Part shown: one piece after another, positions 23,722 to 37,416 of the stretch
Layout of the letters: each line of letters starts with the position of its first letter
How positions within the stretch are numbered: the first letter of the stretch is position 1
NCBI RefSeq assembly: GCF_002943525.1
Contig: NZ_CP025394.1
Location: forward strand, 1,116,001-1,180,000
DNA length: 64,000 nucleotides
Origin: Kitasatospora sp. MMS16-BH015
Lineage (GTDB): Bacteria; Actinomycetota; Actinomycetes; Streptomycetales; Streptomycetaceae
Reading direction: 5' to 3'
The notes under the pieces: generated by a model
What the model saw: the letters and a program-made list of their open reading frames with translations, nothing else
Database searches by the model: none
What the model was told of the DNA's origin: nothing
Position numbers and translations under genes: made by a program

Positions 23722-25812
23722 ATGATCCAGCACCTGACACCGGCTGCGGCCGCGGCAGGGCCGCGACGCGACCGCGCGGACACCGTCGCTTTCGCGGCGT
23801 GGCGCAGGTTCCACTGGGCCCAGGACCTCAGTGCGGTGCCGGGCGGCGATCTGCTCGGTCGACTGGCGCGGGCGGAGTACGGCGGGTCGTGGGGCCGGCT
23901 GGACGCGGTGCTGTCCGTCACCGACCGGCGCACCGCGCGGCTTCGCCAACTCGCCCGACGCGAACGCGCCGTGCCGGCCTGGGTCCTGGCGGCCGCAGGC
24001 GCGGCCCCCGACCTGCAGCCGTGGGAGCGGACCGCTCTCGCTGAGTCCTGGGAGCACAGCGCACGCCTGGATGCGGGGGCGAGCGCCACCGCCGAGATCC
24101 GCCGGCGGCTGCTCGCGGACCCCGGCCCCGCGCAGACCGAGTTCCTGCTGGACGTGGCGGACGCGAACGGTCTGCGGCCGCTCTCGCCGGCGGAGGCGGT
24201 CGGACGGCCGGCGGCCAGCCGTCCGGCCGTCCACGCGCTGTGGCGCTACCTGTCGGGCCTACCCGGGGGACACCTCCTGCTGCCCGAGCCCGATCGGTGC
24301 GGCGACGCCTACGAGCGGCTGCTGCTCGCCGCCTGCGCCCATCGGGCCGACCCGGGCGCGCCCTCCGGCCGGCGGTTCAGGGCAGCGTTCGCCGCCTTGG
24401 CCGAGCCCCGGCCGCGGCCCATGGTCGTCGCACAGTCGATGCTGCTGGGCCGCCTCGAAGAGCCCGGCGCCGGCCTCAGCGGCGGTATGAGCGTGCTCCT
24501 GACCGGGCTGGGGGAGGCCCTGACCGCCGACGAGCGGATCACGCGGGTCCTGACGCTGACCACGGCGCGGCCCGGGGAAGTGGACCGCGCCGACCTGACC
24601 CAGGCGTCCGGTAGGTCCCACCTCCTGGTCAGGCTGCCCGTGGACACGCCGGCCCCGCTCGACCCGCACACCGCGACCGTCCACCAGGCCGCGCTGGCCT
24701 GGTGGACGGCACGGGTCTTCGAACTCCCGGGCGCCCGCCCCGACCTCGCCCACGTCCGGTTCGCCGACGACGCCTCACTCGCCGTCGCACGCGCCGCGGG
24801 CCGCCACGGCTCCGCACTCGCGTTCACCGTCACCCCCGACCCTCACCGCACGATCGAGGAGCGGCACGCCGGCCTGCCGGCGGACCACACCGGCGAGGCG
24901 GCGCAAGCACTGCGGCTGGACCTGCACCGGGTCTTCGTCGCCGACCGCCTGGTGGCCCGCGCCGATCTGCTGGTGGCCATGCCGGCGCAGTCGGGCACGC
25001 AGGAACTCTCGTCGTACTTCCCCCAGTTGGCGGACCGACCGGTCCATGTCCAGCCCGAGGGCATCGCCCCCTTCCGGCCCGCTGCGGGCGACGGCGCGAC
25101 CACCCGCGGCCTGCTCGCCCGTCTCTACGGCGGCGACGGCGACGGCGGCGTGGTCGCGGGCGGTCTGGACGCCGGTGACCGCGGGCTGCCGCTGCTGCTG
25201 TGCGTGGGACGGCTGCACCCCGTCAAGCAGCAGGAGCAGCTCGTCCGCGCCTGGATGCTCGCGGGCCTGCACCACCGCACGACCCTGCTGCTGATCGGCG
25301 GGTCGCCCGACCAGCCGACCGCCGTCGAAGCGGACGTCCTCGACCGGATCGGTGCCCTCCTCGCGACCGACCCGGTCGCGAGGCGCCGCACCGCCCTGTG
25401 GCCCGCGCTGCCCAACCGCCAAGTCCGGCTGCTGGAGCGGGCGCTGGCACAGGGCCGGCCGGGGGCCGCGCTCTACGTGTGCCCCAGCGCCAAGGAGGAG
25501 TTCGGCCTGGCCGTGCTGGAGGCCATGGAAGCCGGCCTCGCGGTGGCCGCCCCGCAGCGCGGCGGCGCCTCCCACTACCTGCGCGACGGCGTCAACGGAC
25601 GGCTGCTGGCCACCGAATCGGTCGACCGGCTCGCCGACGGCCTGCGCTCCCTGCTCGACACGCCCGTTCCTGACCTGGTGACGATGGCGCGGGCCGGAGC
25701 GGTGACGGTACGCGAACGGTTCGGCATCGACACCATGGCCGCGTCCCTGGCCCAGGCGTACCGCGTCAGCTGTGAACCCGTCCTGCGCGAACGGTGCCGC
25801 TCGGCCGAGTGA
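23722..25812 (+). CDS. Family 4-type glycosyltransferase with long N-terminal extension
   Basis: A 696-residue protein. The C-terminal half (about residues 440-680) is a GT4 domain: LLLCVGRLHPVKQQEQLVRAW, then PSAKEEFGLAVLEAMEAGLAVAAPQRGGASHYLRDGVNGRLL, where E-x7-E binds the donor sugar. The N-terminal ~230 residues are helical and unlike the usual GT4 acceptor domain. The middle (residues 230-430) holds the acceptor lobe. The ATG follows GGGAGGACAC. It is divergent from the GT1 gene and convergent with a phosphatase gene. Donor and acceptor are unknown; sucrose-synthase-like GT4 enzymes have comparable size. Confidence 0.85.
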   Translation: MIQHLTPAAAAAGPRRDRADTVAFAAWRRFHWAQDLSAVPGGDLLGRLARAEYGGSWGRLDAVLSVTDRRTARLRQLARRERAVPAWVLAAAGAAPDLQPWERTALAESWEHSARLDAGASATAEIRRRLLADPGPAQTEFLLDVADANGLRPLSPAEAVGRPAASRPAVHALWRYLSGLPGGHLLLPEPDRCGDAYERLLLAACAHRADPGAPSGRRFRAAFAALAEPRPRPMVVAQSMLLGRLEEPGAGLSGGMSVLLTGLGEALTADERITRVLTLTTARPGEVDRADLTQASGRSHLLVRLPVDTPAPLDPHTATVHQAALAWWTARVFELPGARPDLAHVRFADDASLAVARAAGRHGSALAFTVTPDPHRTIEERHAGLPADHTGEAAQALRLDLHRVFVADRLVARADLLVAMPAQSGTQELSSYFPQLADRPVHVQPEGIAPFRPAAGDGATTRGLLARLYGGDGDGGVVAGGLDAGDRGLPLLLCVGRLHPVKQQEQLVRAWMLAGLHHRTTLLLIGGSPDQPTAVEADVLDRIGALLATDPVARRRTALWPALPNRQVRLLERALAQGRPGAALYVCPSAKEEFGLAVLEAMEAGLAVAAPQRGGASHYLRDGVNGRLLATESVDRLADGLRSLLDTPVPDLVTMARAGAVTVRERFGIDTMAASLAQAYRVSCEPVLRERCRSAE

Positions 25813-25849
25813 CCGAGGGCCCCCGGAGCACCGCCGGCCACGGATGGGC

Positions 25850-25869
25850 GCCCCGGGCCGCTCCGGGGC
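25850..25869. terminator. Hairpin between convergent genes
   Basis: A 7-bp GC stem (GCCCCGG with CCGGGGC, 6-nt loop) lies in the 58 bp between the glycosyltransferase stop and the convergent phosphatase stop. Confidence 0.5.
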
Positions 25870-25870
25870 C

Positions 25871-28312
25871 TCAGGGCTCGCGGACCGCCACGCCGACCAG
25901 GCAGGTGTCGTCGTCGGTGTCGGCGCCGCTGTAGCGCAGCAGGTGGTCCAGGTGCGCCTCCAGGGCGCGCGGGCCGCCCTGGTTGCGGGCGTGGGCCTGC
26001 TCGCTCAGGGCCACCAGGTCGGCCAGCGAGGACTGGACGGATTCGTCCCGGCGCTCGATCAGGCCGTCGGTGTACAGCACCAGGGTGTCCCCGGGGGCGA
26101 GTTCGAGCTGGTCCTCCTCATAGTCGGCGTGGTCGAGGGCGCCCAGCAGGATCCCGTCGGGCTGCGGCAGGGCCCGGGCCGTCCCGGCCCGCAGCAGCAC
26201 CGGCGGCAGGTGCCCGGCCCGGGCCCAGCGCAGGCCGCGGGTGGCCGGGTCGTAGAGCGCGCAGACGGCGGTGGCCGTGACGTTCTCGGTCAGGTGGTGG
26301 GTGACGCTGTTGAGCCAGGTCAGCAGCTGCGCGGGCCCGGCGCCGGTGGCGGCCAGCCCACGCAGTGCGTTGCGCAGCGCCACCATCCCGGTCGCGGCCT
26401 CGATGCCGTGGCCGGCCACGTCGCCGACGCAGAGCAACACCTGACCGCTGGGCAGCGGCAGCGCGTCGTACCAGTCGCCGCCGACCAGGTGATCCTTCTC
26501 GGCCGGTCGGTAGCGCACCGCCACGCTCAGGTCGTGCAGCAGCAGCGGCCCGCGGGCGGGCGGCATGATGGCGTGCTGGAGCTGGCGGGCCAGCCGGCTG
26601 CGCTCGGCGGCCTGCTCCTCGGACTGGGCGAGCTGGTCCCGGGTCGCCGCGAGCGCCACCTCCGTCCAGTGCTGGGCGGAGACGTCCTGGTAGGCGCCGC
26701 GCACCAGGGTGACCCCGCTCTGCTGGTCGTGCACCGGCTCGGCCACCACCCGCAGGTGGCGGGCGACCCCGTCGGGGCGCTGCAGGCGGAAGGCGGTGGA
26801 GGCCGCCCGGCGGTGGTGCAGGACGGTGCGCAGGAAGCGGCCGACGGCGGGCCGGTCGTCGGGGTGCGCGTGCTCGCCGAGCTGCTCCAGGGCGGTGGGC
26901 TGGGCGGTGACGGGCAGGCCGTGCAGGTCGAAGAGCGCCTCGTTCCAGGCGATCTGACCGGACTGCAGGTTCTCCTCGAAGCCCCCGATCCGGCCCAGCC
27001 GCTGCGCGTGCTGGAGCAGCCGGGCCACCTGCGGGGTGCCGTCGTCCAGCCGCCAGATCACCAGCACGAGCCGCCCGTGCCGGCTGATGCTGATCCGGGC
27101 CCTGGCCTGCAGCAGGACGCTGTCGACGGTGGCGGTGAGGGTGACGTCCTTGGCGCGGTAGGGCTCGCCGGTGGCGAAGACGTGCTCGACCTTCTCCGCC
27201 AGCCCGCCGTTCTCCGCGGCCAGCGGGTACGCCTCCAGCAGGCGGGAGCCGGCCACCGCGACGGCGGGCCGGCCGGCGAAGTCGACGAAGGCGGGGTTGA
27301 CGCTGCGGATCACGAACTCCAGCGGCGCCTCCCCGCTGCCGGGTGCCAGGGCGAGGATCAGGCAGGGGTCGAGGATCCCGTCCGTCAGCCGCCCCAGCTC
27401 GTCCAGCGCGGTGTCCTCGCCGTGGCCGGCGCCGCCGTCCCGCGACCAGGTCTCCAGGGTCGCGGCGCAGAGCTCGGCCAGCGCCTCGAACTGCCGGTGC
27501 AGCGCCGGGGTGAGCTCCGGCAGCGGCCCGGCCCAGCAGATCTCCAGTACGCCGATGAGGCGCCCGCCGCTCCCGGCCGGGACGGCCACCCGGCCGCCGG
27601 GGAGCTGATCCCGGCCGATCGAGGGCACCGAGGCGTCGGCCAGGCTCGGGTAGGAGACCAGCGCCCGGGCGTCCAGCGCCCTGCGCGCGGGCGTCGGCAC
27701 GCCCGGCGGCACGTGCCGCCAGCGCTGGGACTCGGTCGGGGCGAGCCCGGCGCTGCCGGCCAGCACCATCGACTGGTCGGGGTGGGCCGCCCAGATGGCC
27801 ACGGCGGCGGCCCCGAGCGGCCGCAGCGCGTGGTCGAGCATGGCCTGGGCCGCCGCCTGGCTGTCGGCGGCCACCAGGGTGCGGGCCTCGGTGCTGCGCA
27901 GCCGCACCACGGCGGGCATCTGCCCGGCCTCGCCCGGGGAGCTGACGAAGGCGCGGGCCAGGGCCGAGATCCGGTCGGCCGCCGCCTGGTTGACCAGGTC
28001 GGCGGCGAGTTCGAGCACCGGCAGATCGGCCTGCTCGGCGAGGCGGACCAGCTGCGCGGCGGCGTCGGTCGGGCTGCAGTGCAGCCGCTCGACCAGGATG
28101 CCGGCCGCCATCTCGACCAGCGAGCGGCCCGCGGCGTCGGCGTGCGCCTTGTCCAGCTCCGCCCGCAGCCTGCGGACGGTGGCGGCCAGTCGGGCCAGCG
28201 CCTCCGGCCCGGCCGGCTCACCGCCGCCGTCCGGAGCGCGCTGCGGCCCGACCCGCTCCCCGGCCACCGCCGGGGCGGCGCCGTCGGCCGCCGGGTCGAG
28301 GGGGTGTCGCAC
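25871..28312 (-). CDS. Multidomain SpoIIE-type PP2C phosphatase (ANTAR-like, GAF, PAS)
   Basis: An 813-residue cytoplasmic serine phosphatase of partner-switching pathways. Residues about 60-115 resemble an ANTAR domain (RSLVEMAAGILVERLHCSPTDAAAQLV). A GAF-like region follows at about 140-290, and two PAS-like modules at about 320-560. The C-terminal SpoIIE domain has the metal-binding motifs VGGDWYDA, GDVAGHGIEAA, LYTDGLIERRD and DDTCLV. The GTG start has a GGAGG site. Such enzymes dephosphorylate STAS anti-anti-sigma proteins; one STAS gene lies 10 kb away. It is 120 bp downstream of the giant histidine kinase on the same strand, so a common response is plausible. Confidence 0.88.
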   Translation of the reverse strand: MRHPLDPAADGAAPAVAGERVGPQRAPDGGGEPAGPEALARLAATVRRLRAELDKAHADAAGRSLVEMAAGILVERLHCSPTDAAAQLVRLAEQADLPVLELAADLVNQAAADRISALARAFVSSPGEAGQMPAVVRLRSTEARTLVAADSQAAAQAMLDHALRPLGAAAVAIWAAHPDQSMVLAGSAGLAPTESQRWRHVPPGVPTPARRALDARALVSYPSLADASVPSIGRDQLPGGRVAVPAGSGGRLIGVLEICWAGPLPELTPALHRQFEALAELCAATLETWSRDGGAGHGEDTALDELGRLTDGILDPCLILALAPGSGEAPLEFVIRSVNPAFVDFAGRPAVAVAGSRLLEAYPLAAENGGLAEKVEHVFATGEPYRAKDVTLTATVDSVLLQARARISISRHGRLVLVIWRLDDGTPQVARLLQHAQRLGRIGGFEENLQSGQIAWNEALFDLHGLPVTAQPTALEQLGEHAHPDDRPAVGRFLRTVLHHRRAASTAFRLQRPDGVARHLRVVAEPVHDQQSGVTLVRGAYQDVSAQHWTEVALAATRDQLAQSEEQAAERSRLARQLQHAIMPPARGPLLLHDLSVAVRYRPAEKDHLVGGDWYDALPLPSGQVLLCVGDVAGHGIEAATGMVALRNALRGLAATGAGPAQLLTWLNSVTHHLTENVTATAVCALYDPATRGLRWARAGHLPPVLLRAGTARALPQPDGILLGALDHADYEEDQLELAPGDTLVLYTDGLIERRDESVQSSLADLVALSEQAHARNQGGPRALEAHLDHLLRYSGADTDDDTCLVGVAVREP

Positions 28313-28432
28313 GAGTGGGCCTCCTGTGGCTCGGTCAGCGGTCCGCGGTCGGTGCTCAGCAGTCGAAGCCGAACAGTGGTGGCTCGGTGGTCAAGGCGCG
28401 GTGGTCAGCGGTGCACGCGCAGCGGCCGGCGC

Positions 28433-32728
<4,296 letters not shown>

Positions 32729-32867
32729 CGTACGTCGCCTTCCTCTCACCCGCCCCGACGGCCTCTCGGGCACTGGCGGGAGCACATCGGTCACGTACCG
32801 CGAGGAGTCGTTCCCCGTCGGTACCGGATCAAGCACTGCGCGACCAGGCCCCGACGGGCCTTCGCGG

Positions 32868-33203
32868 CTACAGTTCTGACGAGGCGTCAGCCAGGCGGCC
32901 CACACCACTGCCGGCGAGCGCCTCCAGGAGCTCGGCGACGGTGGACCCGGCGTCGGCGGGGTGCCGCAGGTGGGTGCCGCCGATGAGGCTGTAGTGGTTG
33001 GCGCGGCCCACCCGCTCGTGGGTGAGGTACCCACTCTCCTCGAGGTCGGCGATGATGCGCTGGACTGCCCGCTCGGTGAGCAGGCACTTCAGCGCGATGT
33101 CCCGGACGCGGATGCCGGGGTCACGGGCGATCTGGACCAGCACCCGGGCATGGTTGGTCAGGAAGGTCCACTTCCCCTGCGCGGTGGCGATGCCGTTCTG
33201 CAT
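32868..33203 (-). CDS. Winged-helix transcriptional regulator (MarR/ArsR-like)
   Basis: A 111-residue DNA-binding protein. Residues 10-80 form a winged helix: [61 protein letters not shown]. The ATG at 33203 was preferred (GGTGGGGG tract upstream). A GTG at 33230 would extend it by nine residues into a palindrome that looks like its own operator. It is upstream of, and on the same strand as, the giant kinase, from which it is separated by 139 bp. Target and effector unknown. Confidence 0.8.
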   Translation of the reverse strand: MQNGIATAQGKWTFLTNHARVLVQIARDPGIRVRDIALKCLLTERAVQRIIADLEESGYLTHERVGRANHYSLIGGTHLRHPADAGSTVAELLEALAGSGVGRLADASSEL

Positions 33204-33222
33204 GCCCCCACCATAGGACCAG

Positions 33223-33240
33223 CTTGTCACGACTTACAAG
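33223..33240. promoter_or_regulatory. Putative operator: CTTGT-N8-ACAAG palindrome
   Basis: An inverted repeat with 5-bp arms lies directly upstream of the winged-helix regulator gene, in a locally AT-rich spot. Position suggests autoregulation. Confidence 0.45.
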
Positions 33241-33254
33241 ACACGACAATGGTT

Positions 33255-33617
33255 TCAGGTATCGGAGGTCAGGTCCGCTCCCGCGTACACCCCCATGCCC
33301 AGGGCCCGTTCGAGCTCGTCGATCCGCGCGGCGCACCCCGCCTCGGGCGCCGTGCCGGGGCGACCGCCCCCGGAGCGGGCGAGCGCCACCTTCGCCACCA
33401 GCGGCCCCAGCACGATCAGCGGCAGCGCGACGATCCACACCAGCCCGGAGCACAGCGCCATCGCCTCCACATGCGGCCGCTCCTGCCGCTCGAACGCCTC
33501 CACCCCACACGGGCCGGCCTGCCGGAACCGGGCCTTCCGCCGTTCGACCACGGCGCGCGCCGTCACCAGCGCACCCAGGGCGTAGCCGCCCATGACTCCG
33601 ATCCACGTCAACAGCAC
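33255..33617 (-). CDS. Small two-helix membrane protein of unknown function
   Basis: A protein of about 120 residues with two hydrophobic segments (about residues 3-20 and 48-70), a basic stretch between them (RAVVERRKARFRQAG) and a hydrophilic C-terminal third ending GVYAGADLTSDT. I do not recognise the family. The start is uncertain: GTG at 33617 has a GGGGG tract a few bases upstream, and ATG at 33584 is the alternative. It is on the same strand as the winged-helix gene 51 bp downstream. Confidence 0.6.
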   Translation of the reverse strand: MLLTWIGVMGGYALGALVTARAVVERRKARFRQAGPCGVEAFERQERPHVEAMALCSGLVWIVALPLIVLGPLVAKVALARSGGGRPGTAPEAGCAARIDELERALGMGVYAGADLTSDT

Positions 33618-34057
33618 GTCGCCCCCTGATCCTCCGACCCGTCCGGCACAGCAGCCGTCTGCCCCGGCGCCACGACGCCTAACGCGACCACGGCCGCCGA
33701 GCACCGGGCGCCCGGGCGCAGGCGCGGCAAATCCGGCCAGCCTGCCCGGGTGCCTCCGCCCGGGCCCACGCTCACCCACCGGATCAGCCGCGCCGCACCC
33801 CGCCCCGGCCGGGGCCCGCCGTCCGCCCACCGTGACGTGGCGGCCTGCAACTTGCTGCCACCCGCTCGCCGTTCAGCTCCGCGCACCGCCTGCCGTCGAC
33901 TCCGGAACACTCCGTGACGGGAGCCCCGGAATCGGCTGAGAAAAATGAAGCTCATGTCTGAAATTCATTCTGGCGAATGCCGGGAGGCTCTGCGAGTGTT
34001 GCGCCGCGCCAGCCGGCGCTCCGTCCGACCGCCCCCTCCCCTGGAGACATCGAGTCC
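33618..34057. other. 440-bp intergenic region
   Basis: No convincing gene. The right part (about 33940-33985) is unusually AT-rich and probably holds the promoter of the secreted protein at 34058. It contains a CATTC-TGGC-GAATG hairpin at 33966-33979 that would fall in the 5' leader. Open frames here lack ribosome sites and codon bias. Confidence 0.5.
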
Positions 34058-34762
34058 ATGGTCCTCAAGAAGCTCTTGGCCGCCACAGCGCTCGGCGCCG
34101 CCCTGTTCACCGCCGTGCCCGCCCTGGCCGCACCGCAGCTGGCCTCCGCCACCACCCCCTGCCTCGACGACGGCTCCGACGACTCCTGCATCCCGCCGGA
34201 CCCGGGCGGCTCCGGCGGCGGCACCGGGGGCACCGGGGGCAGCACCGGTACCGGCTCCCTGGACGTGAGCGACGGGAACGTCGGCGACCCGGTGCCCGAC
34301 ATGCCCCGGGTGGTCATCACGGGCGTCCGCGTGCCCGAGCCCTTCGCCCCCGCGAGCCCGAACATCCCCAGTTACTGGAACGGCGCGGCCCCGGGTGCCG
34401 GCACCTACAGCGCCGGCAAGACCTGGGACATCCCGCAGAACTGCTACATCAACCACTCGACCGCGGTCGCCAAGATGACCGAGACCATCACCTACGCGGT
34501 GACCTACCAGGTCAGCACCAACATCTCCGCCACCGCCGCCGAGGTCCTCACCGCCACCCTCGGCACCCAGCTGAACAGCAGCATCACCAAGACCTACACC
34601 ATGGAGATCACCCTCAACCCGGGCCAGAGCTGGCGCCTGAACGTCCAGTACCAGACCGTGGTCTACGCCATCACCACCAAGAACGCGTTCGGCCAGCTCA
34701 ACACCGAGTACGTCAACGTCACCAAGCCGACCGGCGTCCTGACCGGCTCCGCCTGCAGCTGA
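34058..34762 (+). CDS. Secreted DUF6426-like protein
   Basis: An exported 234-residue protein. A Sec signal spans residues 1-25 (VPALAA cleavage). A short acidic segment with two Cys and a Gly-rich linker (about residues 48-68) follow. The C-terminal ~125 residues alternate Thr/Ser with hydrophobic residues in long amphipathic strands (MTETITYAVTYQVSTNISA, then TYTMEITLNPGQSWRLNVQY). This resembles DUF6426 and, loosely, the stem region of aerolysin/MTX-like proteins. Two further Cys (in NCYINHS and the penultimate residue) could form a disulfide. Function unknown; the ATG has GGAGA about 12 bases upstream. Confidence 0.75.
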   Translation: MVLKKLLAATALGAALFTAVPALAAPQLASATTPCLDDGSDDSCIPPDPGGSGGGTGGTGGSTGTGSLDVSDGNVGDPVPDMPRVVITGVRVPEPFAPASPNIPSYWNGAAPGAGTYSAGKTWDIPQNCYINHSTAVAKMTETITYAVTYQVSTNISATAAEVLTATLGTQLNSSITKTYTMEITLNPGQSWRLNVQYQTVVYAITTKNAFGQLNTEYVNVTKPTGVLTGSACS

Positions 34763-34997
34763 CTCCTTCCCTGCCCCACCGCACCCGGCCCGGCTGGCGG
34801 AGCACTCGCTCCCCGGTCGGGCTCCGTCCTTCAGTGCCCCTCCGCAAGCGTGCGCTGCCCAGAGCTGGGCAGACGGGTCGACGGCAGCCCGGGGCGGTGC
34901 GCCGCCGCGTGGAGTCGGAGGGCCCTGCCGGTGTTCGTCCGCACACTCCGGGCCTTCCGTCCCAGCCCGGGCGGACACCTACGGACCAGGAGGACCG

Positions 34998-37265
34998 ATG
35001 AGCAAGTCGAATCCGGTGCACAGGCTGGTCGACGCCGTGGCTGACGCCGTGTCCGACCGCAGCGCCCGCGACCGGCCGCCGGTGCCGGGAGCGCCCGGCG
35101 CAGAGCCCGCCCCGCTGGCGGAGCCCACCGAACCGCGCGCGCCGCTGCCGCCGAAGCCCGACCAGGGCGCTCCCGACACGGTGTCGGCGACGGGTCGTGG
35201 CGGCCGCGGCCCGGCGGAGGTGCGGTCGCAGAACGGCGGCTACCTCACCACCGCCCAGGGCACCCGCCTGCCCGACGGCGACCATTCGCTCAAGGCGGGC
35301 CCCCGGGGCCCGGTGCTGCTGCAGGACCACCACCTGCGCGAGAAGATCACCCACTTCGACCACGAGCGGATCCCCGAGCGGGTGGTGCACGCCCGGGGGG
35401 CCGCCGCACACGGTGTGTTCCGGGGCTACGGCACCGCCACCCCCGTCTGTGCGGCCGCCTTCCTCGCCGAGGGCGCCCAAACGCCGGTGTTCGTGCGGTT
35501 CTCCACCGTGCTGGGTTCGCGCGGCTCGGCGGACACCGTGCGCGACACGCGGGGCTTCGCGACGAAGTTCTACACCGGCGAGGGCGTCTTCGACCTGGTC
35601 GGCAACAACATGCCGGTGTTCTTCGTCCAGGACGCGATCAAGTTTCCCGACGTCGTGCACGCCGCCAAACCCCACCCGGACCGCGAGATCCCGCAGGCCC
35701 AGTCCGCCCACGACACGTTTTGGGACTTCGTGTCGCTGCACACCGAGGCCACCCACCACACGCTGTGGAACATGTCCGACCGGGGCATCCCGCGTTCGTA
35801 CCGGATGATGGAGGGCTTCGGCGTCCACACCTTCCGGCTGGTCAACGCCGAGGGCGCGAGCACGCTGGTGAAGTTCCACTGGAAGCCGAAGCTGGGCGTG
35901 CACTCGCTGGTCTGGGAGGAGGCGCAGCTGATCGGCGGCCTGGACCCCGACTTCCACCGCCGCGACCTCGCGGACGCGATCGAGGCCGGGGCGTTCCCGC
36001 AGTGGGAGCTGGGCATCCAGACCTTCCCCGACACCCCGGAGCAGACCTTCGCGGGAATCGACCTGCTCGACCCCACCAAGCTCGTGCCCGAGGAGCTCGC
36101 CCCCGTGCAGCCGATCGGACTGATGACGCTCACCGCCAACCCGAGCAACTTCTTCGCCGAGACCGAGCAGGTGGCCTTCCACCCCGGCCACCTGGTGCCC
36201 GGCATCGACATCACCGACGATCCCCTGCTGAGCGGTCGTCTCTTCTCCTATCTGGACACCCAGATCACCCGGCTCGGCGGCCCGAACTTCGCGCAGATCC
36301 CGATCAACCGCACCCACGCGCCGGTCAACGACATGCAGCGCGACGGATTCCACCAGGACGCCGTGCACAGCGGCGTCGCCCCCTACAAGCCGAACTCCCT
36401 GGACGGCGGCTGCCCGTTCTTCGCCGGCGCCGGCGAGCACGCGTTCGTGGAGCACCCGACGCCGGTCGCCGCCGCGGCCAAGGTGCGCGCGGCGCCCGCA
36501 TCGTTCGCCGACCACTTCAGCCAGCCCCGTCAGTTCTGGCTCAGCCTCACCCCCGTCGAGCAGCAGCACGTCATCGCCGCCTACACCTTCGAGCTGTCCA
36601 AGGTGCACGAGCCGGCGATCCGGGAGCGGATGGTCGGCGTCCTGGCCGCCGTCGACCCGGTCCTGTGCACCGAGGTCGCCGCGGGCCTCGGACTGCCCGC
36701 CCCCGAAGCCGGTGCGCCGTCGGCGCAGGTCGAGCCAAGCCCGGCCCTCTCCCAGCTCGGCGCCGCCTGGCCTACCGACGGCCGCGTGGTCGGCATCGTC
36801 GCCGACCCGGCGGGCGGCCCGGAGCTCGTACGGCAGGTGCGGGACGCCGTGCGCGAGGCCGGGATGACGGCGCTGATCATCGCCCCCACCACCGCGCCCC
36901 TGGCCGACGACCTCCCCGTCCAGCGGACCTTCGCCGCCGCCCGCTCCGTCGAGTTCGACGCGCTGGTCCTGCTCGGCTCCCCCGGCCCGGGCGCCGACGA
37001 CCACGGCGCACGCGATGCCAAGTCCAACGGCCCCTCCCCCGTCGACTCCCGCATCGCGCTCCTGGTCAACGAGGCCTACCGCCACGCGAAGCCCATCGGC
37101 GGCCACCCCGCGGCCAGGGCCACCTGGGCCGCCGCCGGCATCGACCCGCACGCACCCGGCGTCCTGACCGACGAGGACCTCGACGAGCTCCTGGCCGGCC
37201 TGGTCAGCCTGCTCGCCACCCACCGCGTCTGGGACCGCTTCCCCGCCACCGGCCCCCGACCCTAG
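34998..37265 (+). CDS. katE: Large-subunit monofunctional catalase, KatE/HPII type
   Basis: A 755-residue haem catalase of clade II. After a Pro-rich N-terminal arm (residues 1-75) the catalase core shows the distal His in ERVVHARGAAAHG, VFVRFSTVLGSRGSADTVRD, Asn in FDLVGNNMPVFF, and the proximal haem Tyr in RLFSYLDTQITRLGG. Residues about 595-750 form the C-terminal flavodoxin/DJ-1-like domain typical of HPII. It degrades hydrogen peroxide. The ATG follows AGGAGG. In streptomycetes such catalases often belong to the osmotic/general-stress response, in line with the surrounding phosphatase and STAS genes. Confidence 0.95.
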   Translation: MSKSNPVHRLVDAVADAVSDRSARDRPPVPGAPGAEPAPLAEPTEPRAPLPPKPDQGAPDTVSATGRGGRGPAEVRSQNGGYLTTAQGTRLPDGDHSLKAGPRGPVLLQDHHLREKITHFDHERIPERVVHARGAAAHGVFRGYGTATPVCAAAFLAEGAQTPVFVRFSTVLGSRGSADTVRDTRGFATKFYTGEGVFDLVGNNMPVFFVQDAIKFPDVVHAAKPHPDREIPQAQSAHDTFWDFVSLHTEATHHTLWNMSDRGIPRSYRMMEGFGVHTFRLVNAEGASTLVKFHWKPKLGVHSLVWEEAQLIGGLDPDFHRRDLADAIEAGAFPQWELGIQTFPDTPEQTFAGIDLLDPTKLVPEELAPVQPIGLMTLTANPSNFFAETEQVAFHPGHLVPGIDITDDPLLSGRLFSYLDTQITRLGGPNFAQIPINRTHAPVNDMQRDGFHQDAVHSGVAPYKPNSLDGGCPFFAGAGEHAFVEHPTPVAAAAKVRAAPASFADHFSQPRQFWLSLTPVEQQHVIAAYTFELSKVHEPAIRERMVGVLAAVDPVLCTEVAAGLGLPAPEAGAPSAQVEPSPALSQLGAAWPTDGRVVGIVADPAGGPELVRQVRDAVREAGMTALIIAPTTAPLADDLPVQRTFAAARSVEFDALVLLGSPGPGADDHGARDAKSNGPSPVDSRIALLVNEAYRHAKPIGGHPAARATWAAAGIDPHAPGVLTDEDLDELLAGLVSLLATHRVWDRFPATGPRP

Positions 37266-37416
37266 GGGCACTCGGCCGACCCGTCGATGCCGGCGTACTG
37301 GTCAGGTCGGCTGCGGGGCAGTCGAGTTGACGGTCCGTGCGTGCTTCGAACGGGGTCGGGCAGACGAGGGTGCAGCGGCGCGCGCGGCGCACCCACCTCG
37401 TGGAGGGGAGGGCACC

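Noticed and set aside
33608..33955. A 115-codon open frame on the minus strand in the 440-bp gap
   Set aside because: It has no ribosome site, is Arg/Gly-rich without family features, and its start lies in the AT-rich promoter-like stretch of the divergent secreted-protein gene.
34763..34997. Possible light-type element upstream of the catalase
   Set aside because: CAAGCGTGCGCTG near 34847 lacks the spacer base and the second half-site, so it was not counted.
34719..37271. An 850-codon open frame antisense to the catalase
   Set aside because: The plus strand encodes a textbook KatE-type catalase, and the antisense frame has no signals or family features.
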